NCBI GenBank assembly: GCA_009700405.1
Contig: WLMD01000003.1
Location: 1 to 32,063, forward strand
DNA: 32,063 bases
Source: Actinomycetota bacterium
Lineage (GTDB): Bacteria; Actinomycetota; Actinomycetes; Nanopelagicales; Nanopelagicaceae
Direction: 5' to 3'
Part shown: in pieces, positions 17,746 to 25,097 of the stretch
Layout: every line of letters starts with the position of its first letter
How positions within the stretch are numbered: the stretch's first letter is position 1
Notes under the pieces: model-generated
Database searches by the model: none
Told to the model about the DNA's origin: nothing
What the model saw: the letters and a program-made list of their open reading frames with translations, nothing else
Position numbers and translations under genes: made by a program

Positions 17746-19353
17746 TTGACCGCTGCACCTGAGACTGAGATTTCCTTGATGACGGTACGTCAGCTCCTTG
17801 AGCGTGAGTCTCTAAATGGCGCCATTATTGAAGGCGATGATTCCTTTCTTGATGTGGAAGTCGCTGATGTATCAATTCATAGTTCGCCTCGGTTGATAAA
17901 TATTGATTCTGAATTAACTCAGCAACTACTAATTTTCGATGCTTCAAATGTTCCCGTGGACTCTTATCAAGTAGATATGTTGATTCGCGATGCGCTGGAT
18001 AAGGGTTTTGTAGCTCTTATTTTGGTGAACTACAAGGCTCGAATGGGTCTCGCACCAATCCGTTTGGCAAAAAAGTTTTCGTTTCCTCTCATCCTGATAT
18101 CTGATGTCGATGCTCTAAATCTCGCAGATGACTTGAGAAAGATTATTCGCGCGCCTTTTGTGGCCCGAAGTGATGCACTCTTAACGGTGACACGCCAACT
18201 AAGGAATCTCAACAGAACCGATCCGATTGAAAACGCATTGAAGATTTTAGAGGGCTCCCTTAAATGTCGCGCTGGACTTTTAGGCCCCGAGGGATCTGTC
18301 ATCGCAAGTGGGGGTGGCGATAGATTTGAATTACCCAGTGAGATTCCTCTGTTGCCAGTTTTTGTAAAAGAGGAATTTAACGGCACTTATTACCTGCTTC
18401 AGCCAATTTCTTTAGCACCTCGTGAAAATCCAAGTTTTTGGTTAGCCATAACTTTGGATTCTCCAAGCATCTCTGCCATCACTATGGCGACTGAAGTTCT
18501 CGGCATATCAGTGTGGTTTTTTGCATCCATTCTTATTGCTGATCGCTTGATCCGAGAACGAGACGCGAGGTTTCGATTAGGCGTGCTAAACGCTATTACT
18601 GTTACTCGAGATTACCCCGATCCTGTTTTGTTAAACCAACTAGGTGTTCTTGGTTGGAAAGTTGATGGCTGGTGCACAGCTATCCATTGCCAGCTCACAG
18701 GAGAAGTAGACCCCCTACGCGTGTTAAATGGCACCGCCGAGGTTCAGCGAGCATTTGCATCTATCGGTTTCGTTGGAGCGTTAGTTGAACGCCCTGATGG
18801 GTGGAGCGGTTGGATAGTTGAAAGAAATGAACCAAAACCAAACTCCTATGCGACATTAGTCGAAAACTTTAAAGTTGCGTTGGAAAAACTTTCTTACAAT
18901 TCTGCAGGAGTTAAGTTTTACTTGGGCATTGGCAGACCTCGCCAAGGGATATTAGGGCTGCAGAAAAGCCTTGAAGAAGCCAATGAATCATCAACAATTG
19001 CTCAACTAAGCGGCAAAAACATGGCCGTTCAGCACATTGATGAAATGGGAGTTCGAAGAATCCTCTTGGGTTGGTACGCATCAGAGAGCTTCTCTGAGTT
19101 CGCAAGCACCCTATTGGCATCCACTCGTGCTGCCGATCAAGATGGTGAACTGCTTAAGACTTTAGAGACGTACTTAGATTCCAATTGCTCACCATCGGAA
19201 ACGGCAATTGCATTAGGTATTCACCGCAACACAGTGATTAACCGAGTCGATAAATTGAAATCACTCTTGAAAGTAAATCTCAACGAGCCCGACGAGCGTT
19301 TGGCTCTGCAATTAGCTTGCAGAGTGATCAAACGAAAATGGGAAGAAGTCTAG
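17746..19353 (+). CDS. PucR family transcriptional regulator
   Basis: DNA-binding regulator of 535 residues. The N-terminal PucR domain (about 12-130) opens TVRQLLERESLNGAIIEG. The middle is GGDEF-like/sensory in appearance. The C-terminal HTH_30 domain (about 470-530) reads TYLDSNCSPSETAIALGIHR then NTVINRVDKLKSLL, the standard PucR/CdaR helix-turn-helix. PucR relatives control purine, allantoin, sugar-diacid or D-amino-acid use, usually activating neighbouring genes when an inducer is bound. AAGGAAGGG (17728-17736) is nine bases from the TTG start chosen; no better start was found. It is the last gene of the 13625-19353 operon and likely controls it and the divergent racemase/transporter pair. 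The stop codon is the first base triplet of a heptamer array. Confidence 0.92.
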   Translation: MTAAPETEISLMTVRQLLERESLNGAIIEGDDSFLDVEVADVSIHSSPRLINIDSELTQQLLIFDASNVPVDSYQVDMLIRDALDKGFVALILVNYKARMGLAPIRLAKKFSFPLILISDVDALNLADDLRKIIRAPFVARSDALLTVTRQLRNLNRTDPIENALKILEGSLKCRAGLLGPEGSVIASGGGDRFELPSEIPLLPVFVKEEFNGTYYLLQPISLAPRENPSFWLAITLDSPSISAITMATEVLGISVWFFASILIADRLIRERDARFRLGVLNAITVTRDYPDPVLLNQLGVLGWKVDGWCTAIHCQLTGEVDPLRVLNGTAEVQRAFASIGFVGALVERPDGWSGWIVERNEPKPNSYATLVENFKVALEKLSYNSAGVKFYLGIGRPRQGILGLQKSLEEANESSTIAQLSGKNMAVQHIDEMGVRRILLGWYASESFSEFASTLLASTRAADQDGELLKTLETYLDSNCSPSETAIALGIHRNTVINRVDKLKSLLKVNLNEPDERLALQLACRVIKRKWEEV

Positions 19354-19385
19354 CCTCTAGCCTCTAGCCCCTAGCCTCTAGCCTC
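19351..19385. repeat. Five tandem TAGCCTC heptamers holding two convergent stop codons
   Basis: Units start at 19351, 19358, 19365 (TAGCCCC), 19372 and 19379, followed by a diverged TAGGGTC. The first TAG ends the PucR gene. A CTA at 19378-19380 is the stop of the racemase gene on the other strand. Each junction makes CTAG, which gives TAG on both strands. Because the period is seven, the array places stops in all three frames in both directions. Confidence 0.95.
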
Positions 19386-20157
19386 TAGGGTCGCGATAGA
19401 TCTTAGGCTCGATAATTGGAACCCAAGCATCCATCTCTGCACGATCTGGAGTCTCATAACCAAGCGCATTACTTACACCCCAATTTTGGCGCTGGCGAAT
19501 ATCTGAAAGAAGTTCGGCATAACGAAGAGGTGCAATGATGGCATCGATAACCGGTACTCCAAGTTCGTCTTGAACTTTCTTGTAGAAACCAAACTCAATC
19601 GTGCAACCTAGGACGATTACATCGGCTCCATCTTCTTTGACCGCTTTGCGTGCTTCTTCAAGAATGCGTTCTTCAGTGCACGCAGGATCTTTTTGGAATT
19701 CATTAACAGTCATTTCAAGGACGCGGAATGAGGCTAAACGTTCTGCGAAACCGTACTTAGTAACATTTTCATGCATCTCTGGAATCCACTTGGAGCGACC
19801 AACGAGAATCGAAACTCTCTCACCTAATGTGTTAGCGATATGAAGGCAGGCTTCAGCAGGAGCAGTCACGGCCATCTTCGATGTAACTTCGCGAGCGGCG
19901 CGTAGGAAGGGATCATAAAAACATCCGATGACGGCTGCGTCATAACCATTTTCTTCGCCCCATCGCACAGCTCCGATTGTTGGACCGGCAGCGACCATTT
20001 CGTATGCGTTGTACTCAAGATGTTGCATATGAACATCACGAAGTGAACACACATCAATTCGAGTATCGGGAAATGCCTCATCGCGGAGGGCGTCACTGAT
20101 TGGCTTGTCATATGAGTCAGTACCAACTGGGTTAATCCATAGAAGGCGACGGGACAT
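19378..20157 (-). CDS. Asp/Glu/hydantoin racemase family protein (HyuE/allantoin-racemase-like)
   Basis: Cofactor-independent racemase of 259 residues. The two catalytic cysteines of the family are visible: C79 in AAVIGCFYDP and C185 in DVIVLGCTIEF. The N-terminal RRLLWINPVGTDSYDKPI is the common opening of hydantoin/allantoin racemases. ATG 20157 is chosen because AAGGAG is seven bases upstream; an in-frame start at 20205 would add 16 residues with no ribosome site. The enzyme would interconvert D- and L-forms of a 5-substituted hydantoin, allantoin or acidic amino acid, supplying the stereoisomer used by the HyuA/DUF917 pair. It is divergent from the ribose-type transporter and convergent with PucR, with both stops in the heptamer array. 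Confidence 0.88.
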   Translation of the reverse strand: MSRRLLWINPVGTDSYDKPISDALRDEAFPDTRIDVCSLRDVHMQHLEYNAYEMVAAGPTIGAVRWGEENGYDAAVIGCFYDPFLRAAREVTSKMAVTAPAEACLHIANTLGERVSILVGRSKWIPEMHENVTKYGFAERLASFRVLEMTVNEFQKDPACTEERILEEARKAVKEDGADVIVLGCTIEFGFYKKVQDELGVPVIDAIIAPLRYAELLSDIRQRQNWGVSNALGYETPDRAEMDAWVPIIEPKIYRDPRG

Positions 20158-20208
20158 TTTCTTTCTCCTTGGCTCGAACGAGTGATTCTTGGGAAAGGTT
20201 CTCACTTT

Positions 20209-20260
20209 TGTGCAGAAATGCAGTGGCTATTCTGCACATTGGTTGAGAGGTTTCTGTGCA
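20209..20260. promoter_or_regulatory. Candidate operator: TGTGCAGAA dyad with adjacent half-site
   Basis: TGTGCAGAA (20209-20217) and TTCTGCACA (20230-20238) form a perfect nine-base inverted repeat with a 12-base spacer. A third TGTGCA lies at 20255-20260. Overlapping the right arm is CATTGGTTGA (20237-20246), which shares the CNTTGGTT core I recall for the Bacillus PucR box. The element is in the divergent gap between the racemase and transporter genes, where the nearby PucR protein would be expected to bind. No promoter hexamers with good spacing were recognised. Confidence 0.55.
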
Positions 20261-20285
20261 ATTAGCCCCGCGAGGAGTAGCCCTC

Positions 20286-20310
20286 TTGCCCTAAGGTACG
20301 CCTAGGGCAA
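20286..20310 (+). promoter_or_regulatory. Hairpin/dyad in the leader of the ribose-type transporter operon
   Basis: TTGCCCTA (20286-20293) pairs with TAGGGCAA (20303-20310); after a single bulged A, GG pairs with CC around a TACG tetraloop. It is 46 bases before the binding-protein start. It could be an RNA leader hairpin or a DNA operator. It is not followed by a T tract, so a terminator is unlikely. Confidence 0.55.
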
Positions 20311-20355
20311 ATAGGCCCATAGACGCTACTTCAGGGTGGCGAAAAAGGAGAAGAG

Positions 20356-21372
20356 ATGTCAGCACCTATATCTTCCCGACGGGGCACCAAAGTTGTCGCA
20401 GTTGCCGCGCTCGGTCTATCACTACTTGCAACCGGATTGGTCTCGAACTCGAGCGCATCCGCTGCAACGCAAACACAGATCGCATATCTATCAGCAAGTT
20501 CTGCAAACACATGGCTACAAGCTTCACGTGTTCAAATGGACAAAGTTGCCAAGGTATACGGAATGAAGATCACTGAATTCGATGCACAGTTCAAGCCAGG
20601 TGAGCAAGCAAAGCAAATTCAAGACATCATCGCCTCAGGCAAGTACAAGGGAATCATCATTGCTTCAGTTGATGGTGCTGGAATTATTCCTTCACTTCAG
20701 GCTGCAATTGCAAAGGGAATCAAAGTTGGTATTTTGAATCAGGTAGTTGGTACAGCTCTTGATACTGCAAAGCCACAATTTGCTGGTCCATCAGTAGTTG
20801 TCATGGTTCCACCAAAGGTTTCTGGTGAGCGCATTGGCAAGTTAACTCTTGCAGCGTGCAAAGGAAAGACAACATGCAAGGTTGTTTACTTCTACGGAAT
20901 CAAGGGTATTCCTCTAGATAACGCAATCAAGCAGGGCTTCGATGCAACTATTGCTTCAAACCCAGGAATTAAGATTGTTGCTGAAGGAGAAGGCAAGTAC
21001 GGCGGACCTGATGTTGCTCAAAAGGGAATGCAAGATATCTTGGCTTCAACACCTAGCTTTGATGTTGTTGTCGGAGCAGACCAGTCAATTCAAGGCGTAG
21101 TCCTTGCATTGACAGATGCCAACAAGTTGGGTGCAAAGTTGATCGGCTTCGGCGGATCAAAGGCAGCAATCAATGGCATTAAGTCTGGTGTTTGGTTCGC
21201 AGATCTATTCGGCGCTCCAGGAACTGAAGGCAAGCTCGTTATGCGTGGAATGGCTGATGCAATTCGCTCAGGCAAAGTTACAGGCGGAATTGATCCAGGA
21301 TCAAAGATGCGTGATAACGGACTCGTAACAGCTGCAAACGTTGCTAGATTCACTCCAGAGTGGAATGGCTAA
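20356..21372 (+). CDS. Ribose-type ABC transporter substrate-binding protein (Peripla_BP_4)
   Basis: Exported type I periplasmic binding protein of 338 residues. The signal runs to about SSASAATQ (residues 30-36) without a lipobox. The mature protein begins TQIAYLSASSANTWLQASRVQM, then GMKITEFDAQFKPGEQAKQIQDIIASGKYKGIIIAS (family-typical order; key residues D, Q, I), and later VVVGADQSIQGVVLALTDA and LIGFGGSKAAINGIKSG, as in RbsB relatives. Families like this bind sugars but also autoinducers, purine nucleosides and other small rings. AAAGGAG is five bases before the ATG. It heads the operon with the ATPase and permease, and its stop lies in a hairpin. Being among hydantoin-type genes, it may bind a ring-containing nitrogen compound rather than a sugar; this is inference. 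Confidence 0.92.
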   Translation: MSAPISSRRGTKVVAVAALGLSLLATGLVSNSSASAATQTQIAYLSASSANTWLQASRVQMDKVAKVYGMKITEFDAQFKPGEQAKQIQDIIASGKYKGIIIASVDGAGIIPSLQAAIAKGIKVGILNQVVGTALDTAKPQFAGPSVVVMVPPKVSGERIGKLTLAACKGKTTCKVVYFYGIKGIPLDNAIKQGFDATIASNPGIKIVAEGEGKYGGPDVAQKGMQDILASTPSFDVVVGADQSIQGVVLALTDANKLGAKLIGFGGSKAAINGIKSGVWFADLFGAPGTEGKLVMRGMADAIRSGKVTGGIDPGSKMRDNGLVTAANVARFTPEWNG

Positions 21373-21385
21373 TATTATTTAGCCA
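21366..21385 (+). terminator. Hairpin covering the stop codon of the binding-protein gene
   Basis: TGGCTAA (21366-21372) and TTAGCCA (21379-21385) pair perfectly around TATTAT; the TAA stop is part of the left arm. There is no T tract and the operon continues at 21432. As with 5524-5561, it probably protects the upstream message or lowers read-through into the ATPase gene. Confidence 0.65.
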
Positions 21386-21431
21386 AGCAATCACCCAATT
21401 ACGGGACTAGTTAGAAGGGTGGCATCAAAGC

Positions 21432-22925
21432 GTGTTAATTGAAATTAACAATATTTCAAAGCGCTTTGGTGCCACTCTTGCTTTACATGCAGTATCAGCC
21501 ACTTTTGAATCAGGTCAGGTTTACTCACTGGTTGGCGAAAATGGCGCAGGAAAATCAACGCTAGGAAAGATTATTGCTGGTGTGTATCAACCCAGCGAAG
21601 GTGCACTACTTTTTGATGGCGCGGAAGTTAATTTTCAGTCTCCAGCAGAGGCACTAGATCGCGGAGTCACAATCATTGCTCAAGAATTATCGCTTATTCC
21701 CGCTAAATCTGTTATCGAAAACGTATTCCTAGGTATAGAAAGTTCAGTCGGACCATTTGTTAATTCAGCTCAGGATAAAGTTAGATTTAAGAGCCTCGTC
21801 GAAGAGACCCATATTTTCCTTGACCCCAATTCTGTGGTGAGTGCTCTTCGTACTGGTGATCAACAAAAGGTCGAAATCTTACGTGCGCTAGCCAGAAATG
21901 CTCAAGTGATTGTTATGGATGAACCGACCGCGCGCCTTTCAGCGTCAGAAACTCAGAATCTGAAATCGCTAATATTGAAATTAAAAAGTCAAGGCAAAAC
22001 AATTATTTTCATTTCGCACTTCTTAACTGACGTTCTAGATATTTCTGATCATATTGTGATTATGCGCGACGGAAATATTATCCGTATTTCTAATCCAGGT
22101 GTAGAGACTCATGATTCATTAGTTGAGGCTATGACTGGCGCAAAGATCGGATCAACTTTTCCACCAAAGCGGGGGAGTGCCACAGATAAGAAAGTGATTC
22201 TCCAGGTAAATAATCTTTCACGAAGTGGAGTCTTTTCTGACATCTCCTTCAACGTTAGCGAAGGCGAGATTGTTGTCCTTGCAGGATTAGTGGGATCGGG
22301 TCGCACAGAGGTTGCACGAGCGATATTCGGCGCTGACCCTCATACGACTGGCGAGGTAAAGATCAATGGAAAAGTTGTCCATCTAAAGTCTCCAGCAGAT
22401 GCAATTGCTGCCGGGATTGCCATGATTCCTGAGTCCCGAAAAGATCAAGGAATTATTCCTACGAGACCTTTAAGAGACAACATTTCCTTACCTCATCTGA
22501 ATTTACTTTCAATCTTTGGATTCATTAAGAGAACAAGTGAAAATAGTTTGGTTCAGAGGTTCATTTCATCTTGCGGTGTGAGGGCATCTGGATTGATGAT
22601 TGCAATGACCAATCTTTCGGGAGGCAACCAACAAAAAGCGCTCTTTGCTCGGAGTCTTGCAGGGGGCCCTATTCTCTTCATTGCCGATGAACCAACACGT
22701 GGCGTGGATGTTGGATCAAAGCGAGCTATCTATCAATTGATTTCTGAGCAGGCTGATAACAATCTGGCAATCTTGATCATTTCCTCCGAACTGGACGAGG
22801 TAGTGGGCTTAGCTGATCGGGTATTGGTAATGCGTCAAGGAAGAATCGTTAAAGAACTAAGCGGCACAGAAGTAAACGAGAACTCCGTAGTTGCAGCAGC
22901 ATTCATAGAGATGGGAAGCAAATGA
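21432..22925 (+). CDS. Ribose-type ABC transporter ATP-binding protein (RbsA-like, two ATPase domains)
   Basis: Cytoplasmic ATPase of 497 residues with two fused nucleotide-binding domains. Domain 1: Walker A GENGAGKST (35-43), signature region LRTGDQQKVEILRAL (differs from the common LSxGxxQ), Walker B VIVMDEPTARLSASE and switch FISHFLTDVLDISD. Domain 2: degenerate Walker A GLVGSGRTEVARAIFG, signature LSGGNQQKALFARSL, Walker B LFIADEPTRGVDVGSK. Such asymmetry is normal for sugar ABC2-type ATPases. GTG start; AGAAGGGTGG lies about 10 bases upstream. The stop overlaps the permease start by four bases (ATGA). Confidence 0.95.
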   Translation: MLIEINNISKRFGATLALHAVSATFESGQVYSLVGENGAGKSTLGKIIAGVYQPSEGALLFDGAEVNFQSPAEALDRGVTIIAQELSLIPAKSVIENVFLGIESSVGPFVNSAQDKVRFKSLVEETHIFLDPNSVVSALRTGDQQKVEILRALARNAQVIVMDEPTARLSASETQNLKSLILKLKSQGKTIIFISHFLTDVLDISDHIVIMRDGNIIRISNPGVETHDSLVEAMTGAKIGSTFPPKRGSATDKKVILQVNNLSRSGVFSDISFNVSEGEIVVLAGLVGSGRTEVARAIFGADPHTTGEVKINGKVVHLKSPADAIAAGIAMIPESRKDQGIIPTRPLRDNISLPHLNLLSIFGFIKRTSENSLVQRFISSCGVRASGLMIAMTNLSGGNQQKALFARSLAGGPILFIADEPTRGVDVGSKRAIYQLISEQADNNLAILIISSELDEVVGLADRVLVMRQGRIVKELSGTEVNENSVVAAAFIEMGSK

Positions 22926-23893
22926 CAGCCACAGATACAACTGTTGAGGCCAAGAAATTTGATATCAAAGGCCTTGCAAACAGGTATGCAATCATTTGGG
23001 CGACGTTGGTGGTATTTGTCTTGCTTTCGGTCACGACTGACAACTTTCTATCAGTAGAGAACCTGCGAAACATCCTTGATCAGCAAGCCTTCGTTCTCAT
23101 TATTGCTGCATTTGCCACCATCGTTATTATCTCAGGTGGCTTTGATGTGAGCCTTGGAGCGACGTACATTCTGGCCCCAATTGTCGGCATGAAGGTCGAG
23201 AACTCGACAGGCAATCTCCTTTGGATGCTTCTAGCTGGCGCAGCTGTTGGATTAGCGTGTGGTCTCATCAACGGATTTATTATTGCCTACGCGAAAATCA
23301 ACTCATTTATTGCCACACTTGCTACTTCTTTCATCATTTTCGGAGTGGCCTATTTAGTCAGCAATGGCACTATTCAAACTCTTAGCAATATGAATCTACG
23401 TAAATTCGTTACCACGAGGGTCTTTGGCATCACTTCAGCAACTATTTATGGAGTGCTCTTTATTATTGTGGCCGCAGTCCTCGTTGAGCGCATGAAATTT
23501 GGCAGATACGTTTTCGCCGTGGGTGGAAATCTAGAAGCTGCGCGATTGGCTGGAGTAAGAGTTGCCAAGGTTCAAATCATTTGCTTCACACTAGGTGGAT
23601 TTGCCGCAGGTTTAGCAGGAACTTTGAACTGCATTCGCACAACCTCTGCTCAAGCCTCTGATGACTTCAGCGTTATTTTCGCAGTCATCGCAGCAATTGT
23701 TGTAGGCGGAACCTCTATTGCTGGTGGATCTGGCGCAATTTGGAGAAGTTTCGTCGGAGTCTTCTTTATTGCCATCTTGGTAAACGGCTTTAACCTCAAC
23801 GGCATTGACCCTATCTACCAACGCATTATTCAAGGCGTCGTTATTTTGCTAGCCGTCGGTGCGGATGCGTTTAGTAGATCCAATAAAGATTAG
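22922..23893 (+). CDS. Ribose-type ABC transporter permease (RbsC-like)
   Basis: Inner-membrane permease of 323 residues (BPD_transp_2 family) with about eight to ten helices. Typical segments are FLSVENLRNILDQQAFVLI, ISGGFDVSLGATYILAPIVG, the loop FAVGGNLEAARLAGVRVAKV (the ATPase-contact region) and VVGGTSIAGGSGAIWRSFVGV. Only one permease gene is present, so the channel should be a homodimer, as in the ribose system. It ends the operon; its stop is 13 bases from the stop of the convergent SDR gene. Confidence 0.95.
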   Translation: MTATDTTVEAKKFDIKGLANRYAIIWATLVVFVLLSVTTDNFLSVENLRNILDQQAFVLIIAAFATIVIISGGFDVSLGATYILAPIVGMKVENSTGNLLWMLLAGAAVGLACGLINGFIIAYAKINSFIATLATSFIIFGVAYLVSNGTIQTLSNMNLRKFVTTRVFGITSATIYGVLFIIVAAVLVERMKFGRYVFAVGGNLEAARLAGVRVAKVQIICFTLGGFAAGLAGTLNCIRTTSAQASDDFSVIFAVIAAIVVGGTSIAGGSGAIWRSFVGVFFIAILVNGFNLNGIDPIYQRIIQGVVILLAVGADAFSRSNKD

Positions 23894-23906
23894 TTAGGCA
23901 AAAGAT

Positions 23907-24668
23907 CTACATGCGTAAGTACGAAGCTCCATTGAAATCAAGCACTGCTCCGCTAGCCCACTCACTATCGGGAGATGCAAGGAAGTAAACAGCCTTCGCC
24001 AATTCGGCAGGTGCGGCTACGCGATTGAATGGACTTTGCGCACGAATCCCATCACCTTCAGGACCATCGAGTAGATGTTGCGCCATCTCTGTTTCAACAA
24101 AGCCCGGCGCCAAAGTTGTTACTCCAATATGCATTGGCGCCAAGGCTTTAGCGATGGATTGCCCAAAAGCAACGATGGCTGCTTTAGATGCACCGTAGGC
24201 AGGGCTAAGAGGTTCACCTCGGAATGCACCGCGCGAACCAATATTTACGATTCGAGATGTTCCATTCTTGGGCATATGTTGAAACGCACACCACGTGATG
24301 TTCGCTGCTCCAACGAGATTAACCCCCAAAGTATCCGACCACGCTTGTTGCCACTTCTCATACGTTGAACTCTCGATGGGATGATCAAAGAAAACACCCG
24401 CATTGTTGATGAGGACGTCAATCTTTCCAAATTCCTTTGCCACATCATCAACCATGGTCTTGATTGCTTTGGGATCGCGCAGATCTGCTTGCGCAATGAT
24501 GTGCCCTTGGCCATTTAATGAATCTGCAACGCCCTGTGCATCGTGCGAAGATGAAACGTAATGAATAGCTATGCGGTCACCAGCGGCTGCAAATTCGCGA
24601 GCAATCGCTGCTCCGATGCCGCGTGAACCACCAGTGATAAGAACCGTGCGCCTAGTCTCATTAGTCAT
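23907..24668 (-). CDS. Short-chain dehydrogenase/reductase (SDR, FabG-like)
   Basis: NAD(P)-dependent oxidoreductase of 253 residues. The cofactor motif TGGSRGIG spans 12-19 and NNAG spans 88-91. The catalytic set is S145, Y158 and K162 in YGASK. The C-terminus ASPDSEWASGAVLDFNGASYLRM is close to FabG-like SDRs. I choose ATG 24668: no ribosome site precedes either ATG, but TACAGT ends exactly six bases before this one, the pattern of a leaderless actinobacterial message. ATG 24674 would overlap this arrangement. It is convergent with the transporter operon, so a place in the same pathway is possible but not shown. Substrate unknown (an alcohol or ketone). Confidence 0.9.
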   Translation of the reverse strand: MTNETRRTVLITGGSRGIGAAIAREFAAAGDRIAIHYVSSSHDAQGVADSLNGQGHIIAQADLRDPKAIKTMVDDVAKEFGKIDVLINNAGVFFDHPIESSTYEKWQQAWSDTLGVNLVGAANITWCAFQHMPKNGTSRIVNIGSRGAFRGEPLSPAYGASKAAIVAFGQSIAKALAPMHIGVTTLAPGFVETEMAQHLLDGPEGDGIRAQSPFNRVAAPAELAKAVYFLASPDSEWASGAVLDFNGASYLRM

Positions 24669-24680
24669 AGGCATACTGTA
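24669..24680 (-). promoter_or_regulatory. Probable -10 box for a leaderless SDR message
   Basis: On the minus strand TACAGT (24680-24675) fits TANNNT and is followed by six bases and then ATG 24668, so transcription would begin on the start codon. No -35 hexamer with usual spacing is obvious, and no Shine-Dalgarno sequence is present. Confidence 0.5.
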
Positions 24681-24750
24681 GGTCAGGAACCGTTAAAACA
24701 TGAAAGTTCCTTGAGATCTGTCTTTGGATGCAGAGCGGATCCTAAAAACG

Positions 24751-25097
24751 TGCCTCAAAATAATCGGCGCGTCATCTATTTTTTCACTCTCATAAGTCAT
24801 GATTGGCGGATGCGCAAATCCTTCGCACTTCTATTAGCCGCCACTGCAATCATTGGGCTGACCTTAGGGGTGGCTAACGCTGCGGCCCCTGTTGTAGGAA
24901 AAAAATGCTCCAAGGCAGGACTCAGTGCAAAAGTCGCTGGAGACAGATTTACTTGCACCAAATCAGGCAAGAAATTGATATGGAAGAAGGTTATTCCTGC
25001 AGTAGTTAAGGCAGTGCCTTCGCCTTCTCCTACTCAAACCATGGATCCTGCACCAATAATTGTTGCCCCATCTGCCCCTCCTGAGCCGACGCAAACC
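24751..25097 (+). repeat. 5' cassette, copy A (pairs with 26422-26786)
   Basis: This 347-base stretch covers 59 bases upstream of the first SGNH gene, its signal peptide, the C-x15-C module and the Pro-rich linker. It matches 26422-26786 with about eight substitutions in the first 285 bases and somewhat more in the linker. Outside it the two genes are much less alike. Copy B is 18 bases longer through two extra GCCCCATCT units. Confidence 0.92.

Noticed and set aside
19351..19385. Tandem heptamers as a CRISPR array or attachment site
   Set aside because: Units are seven bases with no spacers, and no cas gene, integrase or mobile-element gene is nearby.
24711..24809. N-terminal extensions of the SGNH proteins (reading through the conserved 59 bases upstream)
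   Set aside because: The frame is open in both copies, but the extension would bury the signal peptide; upstream conservation is better explained by promoter or recent copying.
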